Shown: positions 1 through 5,281 of the stretch, piece after piece
How the letters are laid out: each line of letters starts with the position of its first letter
How positions within the stretch are numbered: the first letter of the stretch is position 1
Source of the DNA: Alphaproteobacteria bacterium
GTDB lineage: Bacteria; Pseudomonadota; Alphaproteobacteria; M2410
DNA length: 6,822 nucleotides
Direction: 5' to 3'
NCBI GenBank assembly: GCA_021774955.1
Contig: JAJFIN010000155.1
Location: 1-6,822 of the forward strand
Position numbers and translations under genes: made by a program
The notes under the pieces: generated by a model
The model's database searches: none
Seen by the model: only the letters and a program-made list of their open reading frames with translations
Told to the model about the DNA's origin: nothing

Positions 1-787
1 CAATAGGTGGAAAGAACTGGACACACTCGCCACATATTGCTTTCATTGACCTTTCAATCTTATCTGCTTGAACGTGACGAGAGCCGTATAGAACGCCCTT
101 CATGTTTCCTTTGGATTCTCGGATCGCTTTTGCGAGTGCCACGCAGTTCTTTTGAGGATGGATCCGTCCGAGATAACCGACAATCAAATCCGATTCGTTG
201 GCATGCCAAATATCTCGCATATTACGACGGCTTTGAATTGGAAAACACCGGTTCAAATCGATGCCATTAGGTATAACCATGACTCGATTTGCGTGATCAT
301 CACCGAACACTCGATCGTTTTGGTGCCACACCGTTGCAAGAAAATCAGATTCACCTACGAATGGCCGAAGAGATATCGGGTCATTTCGGTGGGCAACATT
401 TATGACGCGTTTATTCAAGCGATTCAGGATGGGCCGCATAGTTTCGTCCACCTCCCAAGTCACAACTAGGTCGGCACCTTGGAGAAGGCGACCAATGGCC
501 GTGTCGCGGCTTGTTGCCTCAATCGACCCAAGTTTTTGAATCAAGCCATCATGATAAACGGGCATTAGAGCTGACATTGCACTCAGTAACTGAAAATCAG
601 TTCGACTATTATGGGCGACAACGCAACCGATCCAACTCACAATAGATGAGTCACAGAAACGCGCGAGGTCGAGCGTCCATCTCTCAGCTCCACCATAGAT
701 TAGACTCGGAATCAAAAAACCGACTCGTATCTTTCCTCGTTGCTGAGATTCTGTTTCGCTAGTCGTGGTCTTGTCGCCAATTGTCAT
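1..787 (-). CDS. GT4-type glycosyltransferase, 3' end cut by window edge
   Basis: The first 262 residues of a GT-B fold, retaining glycosyltransferase of family GT4, which moves a sugar from a nucleotide-sugar donor to a glycan or lipid-linked acceptor at the cytoplasmic face. Seen in the sequence: VGFLIPSLIYGGAERW at residues 22-37 (the N-terminal glycine-rich acceptor loop typical of GT4), IPNGID at 172-177, and GYLGRIHPQKN at 204-214, which opens the C-terminal donor-binding domain. The E-x7-E donor motif should lie beyond the window. The ATG at 787 is the only start close upstream of the conserved core; the next in-frame ATG lies well inside the domain. The start falls within the last 29 nt of the preceding glycosyltransferase gene, with no strong Shine-Dalgarno, so translational coupling is likely. 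Family assignment is firm; donor, acceptor and linkage cannot be read from sequence. Confidence 0.88.
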   Translation of the reverse strand, partial: MTIGDKTTTSETESQQRGKIRVGFLIPSLIYGGAERWTLDLARFCDSSIVSWIGCVVAHNSRTDFQLLSAMSALMPVYHDGLIQKLGSIEATSRDTAIGRLLQGADLVVTWEVDETMRPILNRLNKRVINVAHRNDPISLRPFVGESDFLATVWHQNDRVFGDDHANRVMVIPNGIDLNRCFPIQSRRNMRDIWHANESDLIVGYLGRIHPQKNCVALAKAIRESKGNMKGVLYGSRHVQADKIERSMKAICGECVQFFPPI

Positions 788-1709
788 CGAGCGTGCCCGT
801 TGGAAAAGAATTGTTGATGATCCAGCTCGCCAACTTTTCTCCCACTACTGACGAGGACCATTCGGATACAGCTTCCTCTCGATTCATCGCTCCCAAGACA
901 GGCCAACTGTGTCGACATGCGAGAGCGCGATCAACAGCGAATGTAAAGTCCTCCTTAGAACCGTCAAACATTAACACGCCCCGTGATTTCAGTTCCGGAA
1001 TAATTCCCACTGGGGTCGAAACAATCAGATTTCCTGTTGCAAGGGCCTCAAGGACAGGCAAAGGCGTTCCTTCGCTAAGAGACGCACAAACATAAATGTC
1101 GATGCTCTGAAACCACTGTGGCATTGTGTCCGGTCTTAAATCGGTGGCCACCTTGAATTCTACCCTTGGGTCATTCTTAAGCATCAATATAGTTTCGAGG
1201 CCCTTCAAATCTTGAAACCCCATCCATTCGAGTGCTGTTGGATTACCACACCACCCGATACGCGGCTTTAGATTAGTTGATCGGATTTTCATAATCGGCC
1301 GAAATTTCTCGACATCAACACAATCACTCAAACAGATGACATTCCCAATGCCAAGCTGCTCCAAACATTTCGCTATTTGAATTGAAGAAGCAACGAATTT
1401 GGAGACAAACGGCACAATTTTTTCAAACCGCAATCGCCAAGCCTGCGGTGCAAATTGATTCCAAGTAACCATGTCGGTGATACGGCAAAACAATTTCTGA
1501 GACTCGTTAATCTTAGGCGCGATTAATTCAACATCGGGCCACCAACACACAAAAATGAAGTCTTCCGAGAATTGAGGTGGATAGGTTGCCCTTGAAAATC
1601 TCGACACGCCGATGCCCCTTCTATCTAACTCGACGGCAAGTGCTGCCGTCCAACGATCAAAGGCCCATCCAAGTTCGTCAAAAGCGAAGCATAAAGTTTT
1701 TACCCTCAT
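759..1709 (-). CDS. GT4-like glycosyltransferase (group 1)
   Basis: A complete 316-aa glycosyltransferase, somewhat shorter than the usual 350-400 aa of family GT4. The best evidence is the donor-binding motif SEGTPLPVLEALATG at residues 212-226, with the E213/E221 pair of the E-x7-E signature. It is preceded by IGWCGNP (151-157, the start of the second Rossmann domain) and CVDVEKFRP (130-138), which sits where most GT4 enzymes have NGVD-x-x-x-F; here the usual NG pair reads DC. The N-terminal domain is divergent and lacks the common G-G-A/G-E loop. I chose the ATG at 1709, where MRVKTLCFAF begins the first beta strand and an AGAAAG-like SD lies upstream. A longer frame opens at 1778, but its extra 23 residues are antisense-like and deepen the overlap with the deacetylase. 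The gene overlaps its upstream neighbour by 32 nt and its downstream one by 29 nt. The substrate is unknown. Confidence 0.88.
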   Translation of the reverse strand: MRVKTLCFAFDELGWAFDRWTAALAVELDRRGIGVSRFSRATYPPQFSEDFIFVCWWPDVELIAPKINESQKLFCRITDMVTWNQFAPQAWRLRFEKIVPFVSKFVASSIQIAKCLEQLGIGNVICLSDCVDVEKFRPIMKIRSTNLKPRIGWCGNPTALEWMGFQDLKGLETILMLKNDPRVEFKVATDLRPDTMPQWFQSIDIYVCASLSEGTPLPVLEALATGNLIVSTPVGIIPELKSRGVLMFDGSKEDFTFAVDRALACRHSWPVLGAMNREEAVSEWSSSVVGEKLASWIINNSFPTGTLDDNWRQDHD

Positions 1710-2481
1710 TCTGTTCTTTCTGGTTACCAAGTTTCCAGTATCGTTCGCCGCCGACTTCTTGTGCATGCTGTCTAACACGCGATCTCATTAGATCAAGACT
1801 TCTGAAAATCGGTTTGACTTGCGAGGCATAAGCTTCAATTGATCTTATTTTTCTCATGAGTGCTGTTTGCGTAAGCGGAATTGACTCGCTCTCCAAATCC
1901 GGTTCGCGTTCAACAATAAATCGAGCAGAGGCATCATCTTCGCAGTAAGGAAAATCTTCATAATACATCAATTTTGAACCAAATACCGCTCGCGCTATCA
2001 GCCGAGTAAATTCATGATCCACGTGTCCTCCAATTCCTGCCGGTGCAAATGTCTTCAAAGCTACTGGAAGTGACAATAGCATTGAAGGTAGTGCCTGCCC
2101 CAGATCAAGATCCTCAGCGCACGGTAGTCCAAATATGTCCGATTGGGTTGTGTATAGTTCGCGGCCGCTCCTAGTATCTCTACGATAGACGCAATCTTGG
2201 ATTGGTAGGTGCTTAAAATCAGCGCCGAGCTGTGCGCAAGCCTTGACGTCCTCTTGCCGCCTATGAGCCATCGCACCACTTTTGAGCCCCCAAAGTTTGT
2301 GTGCTTTTTCTGCGAGCGGCGACAACTTAGTGTAGTCTGGATCACCAGCTGCAACAGTAACTACTAGAACTTTTGCGCCTGAGTTTGTGAGTTGCCATAT
2401 AAGGCCACCGCAGGAGAGGACGACGTCATCAAGATGCGGTGACAGGAAGAGGTAATCATAACTATACTTAATATTGTTCAT
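1678..2481 (-). CDS. PIG-L/LmbE family N-deacetylase
   Basis: A 267-aa zinc-dependent deacetylase of the PIG-L/LmbE family, which removes acetyl groups from N-acetylglucosamine-type sugars on glycolipids, thiol glycosides, antibiotics or surface glycans. The metal and catalytic motifs are visible. SPHLDD (residues 14-19) supplies H16, D19 and the general-base D18; the commoner form is PHPDD, with Leu here replacing Pro. GGHVDH (151-156) supplies the H-x-x-H pair H153/H156. SCGG (23-26) and HRRQED (73-78) also fit the family. The ATG at 2481 (MNNIKYSYDYLFLSPH) places the first strand at the usual distance from the N-terminus. A TTG at 2499 adds six residues and cannot be excluded, since neither start has a good SD. 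It is the first gene of a minus-strand block with two GT4 enzymes, so its substrate is probably an amino-sugar in the glycan they make (inference). Confidence 0.92.
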   Translation of the reverse strand: MNNIKYSYDYLFLSPHLDDVVLSCGGLIWQLTNSGAKVLVVTVAAGDPDYTKLSPLAEKAHKLWGLKSGAMAHRRQEDVKACAQLGADFKHLPIQDCVYRRDTRSGRELYTTQSDIFGLPCAEDLDLGQALPSMLLSLPVALKTFAPAGIGGHVDHEFTRLIARAVFGSKLMYYEDFPYCEDDASARFIVEREPDLESESIPLTQTALMRKIRSIEAYASQVKPIFRSLDLMRSRVRQHAQEVGGERYWKLGNQKEQNEGKNFMLRF

Positions 2482-2568
2482 GTTGCAGGAGACCAACAAT
2501 TTTGTATCTGGAGAATAGTACGCTCTGGTTTGTCATCGGATTTTAATCCATGCATTGGGTTTGGCGTT

Positions 2569-2588
2569 TTGAAACTCTTGAGTTTCAA
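2569..2588. repeat. 20-nt dyad upstream of the glycan operon
   Basis: A perfect inverted repeat, TTGAAACTC and GAGTTTCAA, separated by TT. It lies 88 nt upstream of the deacetylase start on the side where the operon promoter should be. The 2-nt centre is too tight for a good RNA hairpin, so a protein-binding operator is the more natural reading. No neighbouring -10/-35 pair is convincing, so its function is unproven. Confidence 0.4.
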
Positions 2589-2665
2589 TGCCTGTGAGGA
2601 AGACTGGAGCACTTGTTTCCAAGGGACACCCGAAAGAAAATGCGCTCTTAAAAATTATCCTGGCT

Positions 2666-2782
2666 TCAATGTGTCTGGTCTTGTTGGTTCATGAAATCAA
2701 AGTGTTCCCTGATCGCTTCGTCAATCAGATTGCTGAAGGCCGCCCTAGGCACAATTGCGTGCCAGGTCGACCGGGAGCTCCC
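2666..2782 (-). pseudogene. Unassigned protein-like fragment
   Basis: An open stretch of 38 codons bounded by stops, with no good start in its own frame. Its second half, AFSNLIDEAIREHFDF, looks like an amphipathic helix of a real protein; it is faintly reminiscent of the helix of small ribbon-helix-helix DNA-binding proteins. An ATG in another frame (MRELPVDLARNCA, ending nearby) could be the original start joined by a frameshift. It lies about 80 nt downstream of the antitoxin relic in the same orientation. I cannot assign a family, and chance openness is possible. Confidence 0.22.
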
Positions 2783-2864
2783 TCATAGGCTGACAGGTCT
2801 GTAGGGGTGCTGTCTAGATGATTATCCGGCATGGATGAAAGAAAAACTAGTCATATCCCTCACC

Positions 2865-3029
2865 TCACTTTCCGGGCGCAGAACGGTTCAATAGGCGCTT
2901 ATACTCTTCGGTGAATAGAACCATGACTCCAGGCCGACCGTGCTAATCGATTGTAACGGGCTCCGCCCGAGTGGTATCTGGAAGCAAGCCGAAACCGTCC
3001 TTAGCTTCTTTTGCAGACATCAATTTCAT
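2865..3029 (-). pseudogene. Phd/YefM-type antitoxin relic with internal stop
   Basis: Fifty-five codons that read as the N-terminal DNA-binding domain of a Phd/YefM antitoxin, broken once by TAG at codon 29 (2943-2945). Before the stop: MSAKEAKDGFG (residues 4-14) and RAEPVTID (21-28). After it: HGRPGVMVLFTEEYKRLL (30-47). Family members run through this site as xxPVTITxHGRPxxVVLSxEEYxRL, so the TAG replaces a residue that is usually Lys, Arg or Gln; one base change from AAG or CAG would explain it. The rest of the frame is intact to TGA. Intact homologues bind their own promoter and neutralise a RelE- or PIN-type toxin encoded next to them. No toxin is visible on either side: the frame following (MTSFSFIHAG) stops at once. 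GGA lies 9 nt upstream of the ATG at 3029. Internal initiation would give only a tail without DNA-binding function. Confidence 0.72.
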
Positions 3030-3258
3030 AAAGAATCCAAATAAGCTGTTTGGGAAATTTTGTCCGTTATTGAAGCTATGTGTGAGAGTTGATTGTCATG
3101 CAATCGTATTGGTAAGATCGGAAAGGGAAGCTCGACTGACGCGCGGACAGTCAGTTTTTTTGGTGAATCCGAGCCCTCAATACTCCCCCACATACTCAGT
3201 TATTTGACACGGTGCTCCATCAGCTAAACATCCAGGGTTTCAGACTCGATTCATAGTG

Positions 3259-3378
3259 TTATCTGGCCGGACTTTCACTCAAGCCAGATTTTCCAATTTC
3301 CTCCAAAATGAGCCTGAATGCGCTACCTCGCGGTCTACATAAGGTTCGATATGCGTCCACAAAGGGGAGCCAATTCTC
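3259..3378 (-). pseudogene. C-terminal fragment of an unknown protein
   Basis: The last 39 codons of a frame that ends at TAA (3259) look coding: NWLPFVDAYRTLCR is followed by AFRLILEEIGKSGL, giving balanced composition and helical character. The frame stays open up to 3456, but that upper part runs through the terminator hairpin at 3379-3411 and contains low-quality residues. I therefore take only the part beyond the hairpin as a relic of a longer gene's 3' end. I do not recognise the family with confidence. It has no start codon or SD of its own. Confidence 0.25.
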
Positions 3379-3411
3379 AAAAAGGCCGGTCACATTTGGA
3401 CCGGCCTTTTT
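3379..3411. terminator. Strong, probably bidirectional intrinsic terminator
   Basis: A 12-bp stem: AAAAAGGCCGGT pairs with ACCGGCCTTTTT around a 9-nt loop (3391-3399). The GC core GGCCGGT/ACCGGCC is flanked by A on one side and T on the other, so the hairpin is followed by a U-tract in both directions: seven T on the plus strand and five on the minus. On the minus strand it lies 38 nt past the stop of the small hydrophobic ORF, which makes it the natural end of that transcript. No convincing plus-strand gene leads into it. Confidence 0.85.
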
Positions 3412-3449
3412 TTGATTCCAACAAAGTCCATAAATTTCACTGGTCGTTT

Positions 3450-3599
3450 TCACCATGAAGTTTTAGCAACAGAAAACAAAGAGATAATTGTGTTAAGCGA
3501 AAACACAGAAATAGCCGCTGATATGAAGCCAACCACCTTCAGTGTGCAGATAGATATTATGAGCACGAAGATGAACGCACAGCCGCTTGTTTCCAACAT
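3450..3599 (-). CDS. Putative small hydrophobic membrane peptide
   Basis: A 49-aa ORF, too short for most gene callers and not recognised as a known family. The peptide starts MLETSGCAF and is then nearly all hydrophobic. Residues 9-20 (FIFVLIISICTL) and roughly 22-45 (VVGFISAAISVFSLNTIISL...) could form two membrane segments separated by Lys21, with a short polar tail ending AKTSW. The stop is 38 nt before a strong terminator. A GGAG lies just before the ATG but too close to be ideal, so the true start could be a few codons away. It may be a real small membrane protein (for example a type I toxin-like or leader peptide) or a C-terminal relic of a larger membrane protein. The complementary plus frame is open too, so chance is possible. 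Confidence 0.33.
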   Translation of the reverse strand: MLETSGCAFIFVLIISICTLKVVGFISAAISVFSLNTIISLFSVAKTSW

Positions 3600-3634
3600 G
3601 CTCCGTTGAAGTACAAAACATCAATTTTCCACTG

Positions 3635-3853
3635 CTAAATCGTGGGCAAACCGAGGCCAAGTTTATTCAACGTGCGACTTTCAAGACTTTGGCTATCGGT
3701 GTGACGCGCTTGTCCCAGAGCTTCAGCATTTCCGACCTCAAGGACTATCTGCAGGACTCGTGCCCTCTTTTTTTCGCATTTTATTTTTAAGTAATCCCCC
3801 AAAAACTCCAAAAACTCATCGGAGTTTTCAGCCAACTGACCTTCTAAATTCAT
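3635..3853 (-). CDS. Hypothetical 72-aa protein
   Basis: An unrecognised small ORF upstream of the hydrophobic peptide in the same orientation. I chose the ATG at 3853 because GGAG lies 7 nt before it; an ATG at 3880 in the same frame has no SD. The product is charged and helical: MNLEGQLAENSDEFLEFLGD at residues 1-20, a basic stretch KIKCEKKRAR (22-31), then VLQIVLEVGNAEALGQA (32-48) and a Ser/Leu-rich tail ending GLGLPTI. The DNA repeat GAGTTTTTG encoding EFLEFL is visible. No signal peptide or membrane segment. It may be an expressed small gene or another relic; it lies 35 nt from the next ORF and the pair would end at the 3379-3411 terminator. Confidence 0.3.
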   Translation of the reverse strand: MNLEGQLAENSDEFLEFLGDYLKIKCEKKRARVLQIVLEVGNAEALGQARHTDSQSLESRTLNKLGLGLPTI

Positions 3854-3962
3854 TACACTACTCCACTCGATGCCCCTCATTAAGCATCGCTTGGAGTTAA
3901 AAAGCCGTCACCTGGCTAATTCCACAGGCACAATCCAACATTAGTAGAATGGAGCCTAACTC

Positions 3963-3975
3963 CGCCACTTTGGCG
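3963..3975. repeat. Short GC hairpin downstream of the Xre gene
   Basis: CGCCA-CTT-TGGCG forms a 5-bp stem with a 3-nt loop, about 70 nt past the regulator's stop codon. No T-run follows on either strand, so it is not a standard terminator. The sequence AGTGGCG occurs twice here on the minus strand, which hints at a small local duplication. Confidence 0.25.
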
Positions 3976-4045
3976 TTAACTATCACTCCGCAAAGCGCCA
4001 CTGGGTTGTATCAGAAACACTTTCATCCATCTTCGCACAGAACGA

Positions 4046-4459
4046 TTAATTGCTGTCTGGTTTGCTTAAACTTTTAACGAGTAACAATACTTGTTTGCGA
4101 ACTTCAGGATTTTCTATTGCAACATATGATTTACACAAATCAATGCCAACCGAACTCCGAACGAACGCATCAAAGTGAGTGTACAATTCTGTGCTTTCCC
4201 GCAATCCCCGCCCCGATCCTCCTGCGACGTCCGACACATCTTTGAAAAAGAATTCTACTGGTACATTGAGAATTTCAGATATCTGGTACAGTCTACTCGC
4301 ACCAATCCTGTTGGCCCCTTTTTCGTATTTTTGGACTTGCTGAAAGGTGATGCCCAATTTATTGGCTAGTGCTGTTTGGCTCATGCTTAAAAGACCGCGA
4401 CGTAGTTTCACGCGTCCCCAAACATGGGCATCAATTGGATTACGGGCTGTTCTCGGCAT
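4046..4459 (-). CDS. Xre/Cro-CI family HTH transcriptional regulator
   Basis: A 137-aa cytoplasmic DNA-binding protein. The HTH_3 domain spans about residues 15-71: VKLRRGLLSMSQTALANKLG holds helices 1-2, ITFQQVQKYEKGANRIGASR the recognition helix and turn, and LYQISEILNVPVEFFF closes the fold. The QQVQKYEKG-x-NRIGASRL signature is typical of a large alphaproteobacterial Xre subgroup. The C-terminal 65 residues carry a glycine-rich linker (VAGGSGRG) and a helical tail ending VRKQVLLLVKSLSKPDSN, probably for oligomerisation. The start at 4459 is well supported by GGGGA five nt upstream (TTGGGGAAATAAATG). It is divergent from the hpt-nudF genes across a 375-nt spacer full of dyads, so autoregulation and control of the divergent genes are plausible but inferred. 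Its downstream side opens on the degraded segment. Confidence 0.93.
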   Translation of the reverse strand: MPRTARNPIDAHVWGRVKLRRGLLSMSQTALANKLGITFQQVQKYEKGANRIGASRLYQISEILNVPVEFFFKDVSDVAGGSGRGLRESTELYTHFDAFVRSSVGIDLCKSYVAIENPEVRKQVLLLVKSLSKPDSN

Positions 4460-4520
4460 TTATTTCCCCAACATAAACTCTAAAATATGCGGATTTCGCC
4501 AATTGGTACTCAAAGCGCAT
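4440..4520 (-). CDS. Possible 26-aa leader ORF overlapping the xre start
   Basis: A short frame starting MRFEYQLAKSAYF and ending INAENSP. It has an SD GGAG (4529-4532) 8 nt before its ATG, and its TAA falls 20 nt inside the xre gene, so a ribosome ending here would sit on the regulator's SD and start. That arrangement suits translational coupling. The frame extends upstream to 4658, but that extension looks non-coding. The regulator has a good SD of its own, so this ORF may be incidental. Confidence 0.25.
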   Translation of the reverse strand: MRFEYQLAKSAYFRVYVGEINAENSP

Positions 4521-4523
4521 CCG

Positions 4524-4574
4524 TAACTCTCCAAAGTTAAGCCCAACCACCAACCGAACTACCCTCCAAAGTAG
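4524..4574. promoter_or_regulatory. Two tandem 16-nt dyads, candidate Xre operators
   Basis: TAACTCTCCAAAGTTA (4524-4539) and CTACCCTCCAAAGTAG (4559-4574) share AC-Y-CTCCAAAGT and lie 35 nt apart, start to start. In each, the outer four bases pair as an inverted repeat (TAAC/GTTA and CTAC/GTAG), and the copies differ at outer positions 1 and 2 on both arms so that symmetry is kept. They lie 65-115 nt upstream of the Xre start, where an autoregulatory protein would bind. The second copy can also fold as CCCTCC/GGAGGG (4562-4579). Binding is inferred. Confidence 0.42.
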
Positions 4575-4614
4575 GAGGGCCGAGGTGATATCGGGAGCAG
4601 TTTCATTTAAAACA

Positions 4615-4688
4615 CTAATAAAGTGCAATATTAGAATTCTAATCTTGCTAATATTCACAAGGTGTTTATTTCTCAGTCACAACTAATA
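4615..4688. promoter_or_regulatory. Cluster of five CTAAT(A) elements with 14-bp palindrome
   Basis: CTAATA occurs at 4615-4620, 4648-4653 and 4683-4688, its complement TATTAG at 4629-4634, and CTAATC at 4639-4644. The second and third form a perfect palindrome ATTAGAATTCTAAT (4630-4643). AATATTAG (4627-4634) and CTAATATT (4648-4655) form a further 8-bp inverted repeat. Five copies of a hexamer in 74 bp of a divergent spacer suggest a regulator-binding array; AT-richness raises the chance rate, so this is moderate evidence. Confidence 0.38.
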
Positions 4689-4714
4689 TGGGGTTATTTT
4701 CAACGTGTAGTCAA
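4685..4714 (-). promoter_or_regulatory. Possible sigma-70 promoter for xre
   Basis: On the minus strand TTGACT (4714-4709) is a good -35 match, followed after 18 nt by CATATT (4690-4685), a 4-of-6 match to TATAAT. The -10 overlaps one of the CTAATA elements, as expected for a repressor site. It would give a leader of about 220 nt that contains both dyads and the short leader ORF. Confidence 0.3.
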
Positions 4715-4799
4715 TAAACACTTACCACTACTCGTTCGATAAGAGACATGGCGAGGACAAATACCTCCCAACGCCCACTATAAAATTGCCACGTCGTTT

Positions 4800-4835
4800 C
4801 AAATACTGCACTAACACCTGTTGAAATAGTATTTG
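4800..4835 (+). promoter_or_regulatory. Inverted repeat at the hpt start
   Basis: CAAATACT (4800-4807) is perfectly complementary to AGTATTTG (4828-4835), whose last base is the G of the GTG start at 4835. TTTCAA (4797-4802) and TTGAAA (4821-4826) offer a competing pairing. In RNA the 8-bp AU-rich stem with a 20-nt loop would cover the region just before the GTG. It could be an operator or a translation-affecting hairpin, or it could mean that the real start is the ATG at 4880. Confidence 0.28.
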
Positions 4836-5278
4836 TGGAATTTAATGACGTTTCTCATCTTGAGCAATTGTTGAGCCCTATGGATCCAACTAACGATATT
4901 TCTTTCCTTAAGAGCATTCCCAATGGCATTGACAAGAAGGTCTTACTCCAACTCGTCGAGCACACTGGAATTGAAGCTGTCGGTATATTACTCGGCGTTT
5001 TCGTAGAAGAAATTGAAGATGTCGTGCCAGCATTGAAGACCGCTCTAGAAAGCGCGGACTATACATTGATCGACCAGATCGCTCATACGACAAAAAGTAC
5101 GGCTGGGTCATTTGGCGCGACAGAATTACAAATAAAATGCTCAGCTTTGGAACAGGCAGCACGCGCAGGAACGCATGATACGATACTTAACATCAGTACA
5201 GATACCATTGAAGTCATCAATCAAACAACAAGCTCTTACCAAATTTTAATTACGCAACTCGGTACCGACAAAGATTAA
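4835..5278 (+). CDS. Stand-alone histidine phosphotransfer (Hpt) domain protein
   Basis: A 147-aa soluble protein that is essentially one four-helix Hpt domain. Such proteins relay phosphoryl groups between receiver domains of hybrid kinases and response regulators. The phospho-acceptor motif IAHTTKSTAGSFGA (residues 82-95) gives H84, the conserved Lys at +3 (K87), and G91/G94 in the packing positions; the usual Gly at +4 is Ser. The helix before it (FVEEIEDVVPALKTALESAD, 56-75) and after it (ATELQIKCSALEQAARAG, 95-112) match the family pattern. No kinase or receiver domain is attached or nearby, so its partners are elsewhere. The start is uncertain: GTG at 4835 has no clear SD, and ATG at 4880 (MDPTNDISFL) would remove 15 poorly conserved residues. 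The stop is 3 nt from the next gene's ATG, indicating one transcript. Confidence 0.87.
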   Translation: MEFNDVSHLEQLLSPMDPTNDISFLKSIPNGIDKKVLLQLVEHTGIEAVGILLGVFVEEIEDVVPALKTALESADYTLIDQIAHTTKSTAGSFGATELQIKCSALEQAARAGTHDTILNISTDTIEVINQTTSSYQILITQLGTDKD

Positions 5279-5281
5279 GAA

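Larger units (their letters stand above)
2482..4045. other. 1.5-kb segment without an intact, assignable gene
   Basis: Between the glycan operon and the Xre regulator no reading frame gives a complete recognisable protein. The segment holds a recognisable antitoxin relic, two other protein-like fragments, two small ORFs, one strong terminator and frequent stops in all frames. All the fragments read on the minus strand. The pattern fits an old accessory insertion under decay. I found no transposase, no intact terminal repeats and no tRNA-derived attachment site. Confidence 0.6.

Noticed and set aside
7..469. Two open plus-strand frames across the left edge
   Set aside because: They are antisense to a glycosyltransferase with clear motifs; their own translations show no family features.
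2588..3207. Plus-strand frames of 66 and 78 aa
   Set aside because: They run antisense to the antitoxin relic and the neighbouring fragment, and have no SD or recognisable motif.
3308..3415. Plus-strand frame containing LPRGLHKVRY, resembling part of IS91-type transposases
   Set aside because: The likeness covers about ten residues, lies antisense to a better minus-strand fragment, ends inside the terminator, and has no catalytic motif nearby.
3801..3828. Repeat and hairpin AAAACTC-ATCG-GAGTTTT as a terminator
   Set aside because: Only four T follow. The repeat is explained by codons for EFLEFL in the 72-aa ORF.
3898..3922. Weak terminator after xre on the minus strand (AGCC...GGCT followed by five T)
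   Set aside because: The stem is only 4 bp with a 7-nt loop, too weak to call.
3953..3979. Possible integron attC site (GCCTAAC ... GTTAACT)
   Set aside because: The left end fits the inverse core RYYYAAC, but the right end does not fit GTTRRRY, the length is far below a normal attC, and no second copy is seen.
4440..4658. A 72-aa minus-strand frame upstream of xre
   Set aside because: Most of it crosses the operator-like repeats and has no SD at its first ATG. Only the last 26 codons have a supported start and are listed as a possible leader ORF.
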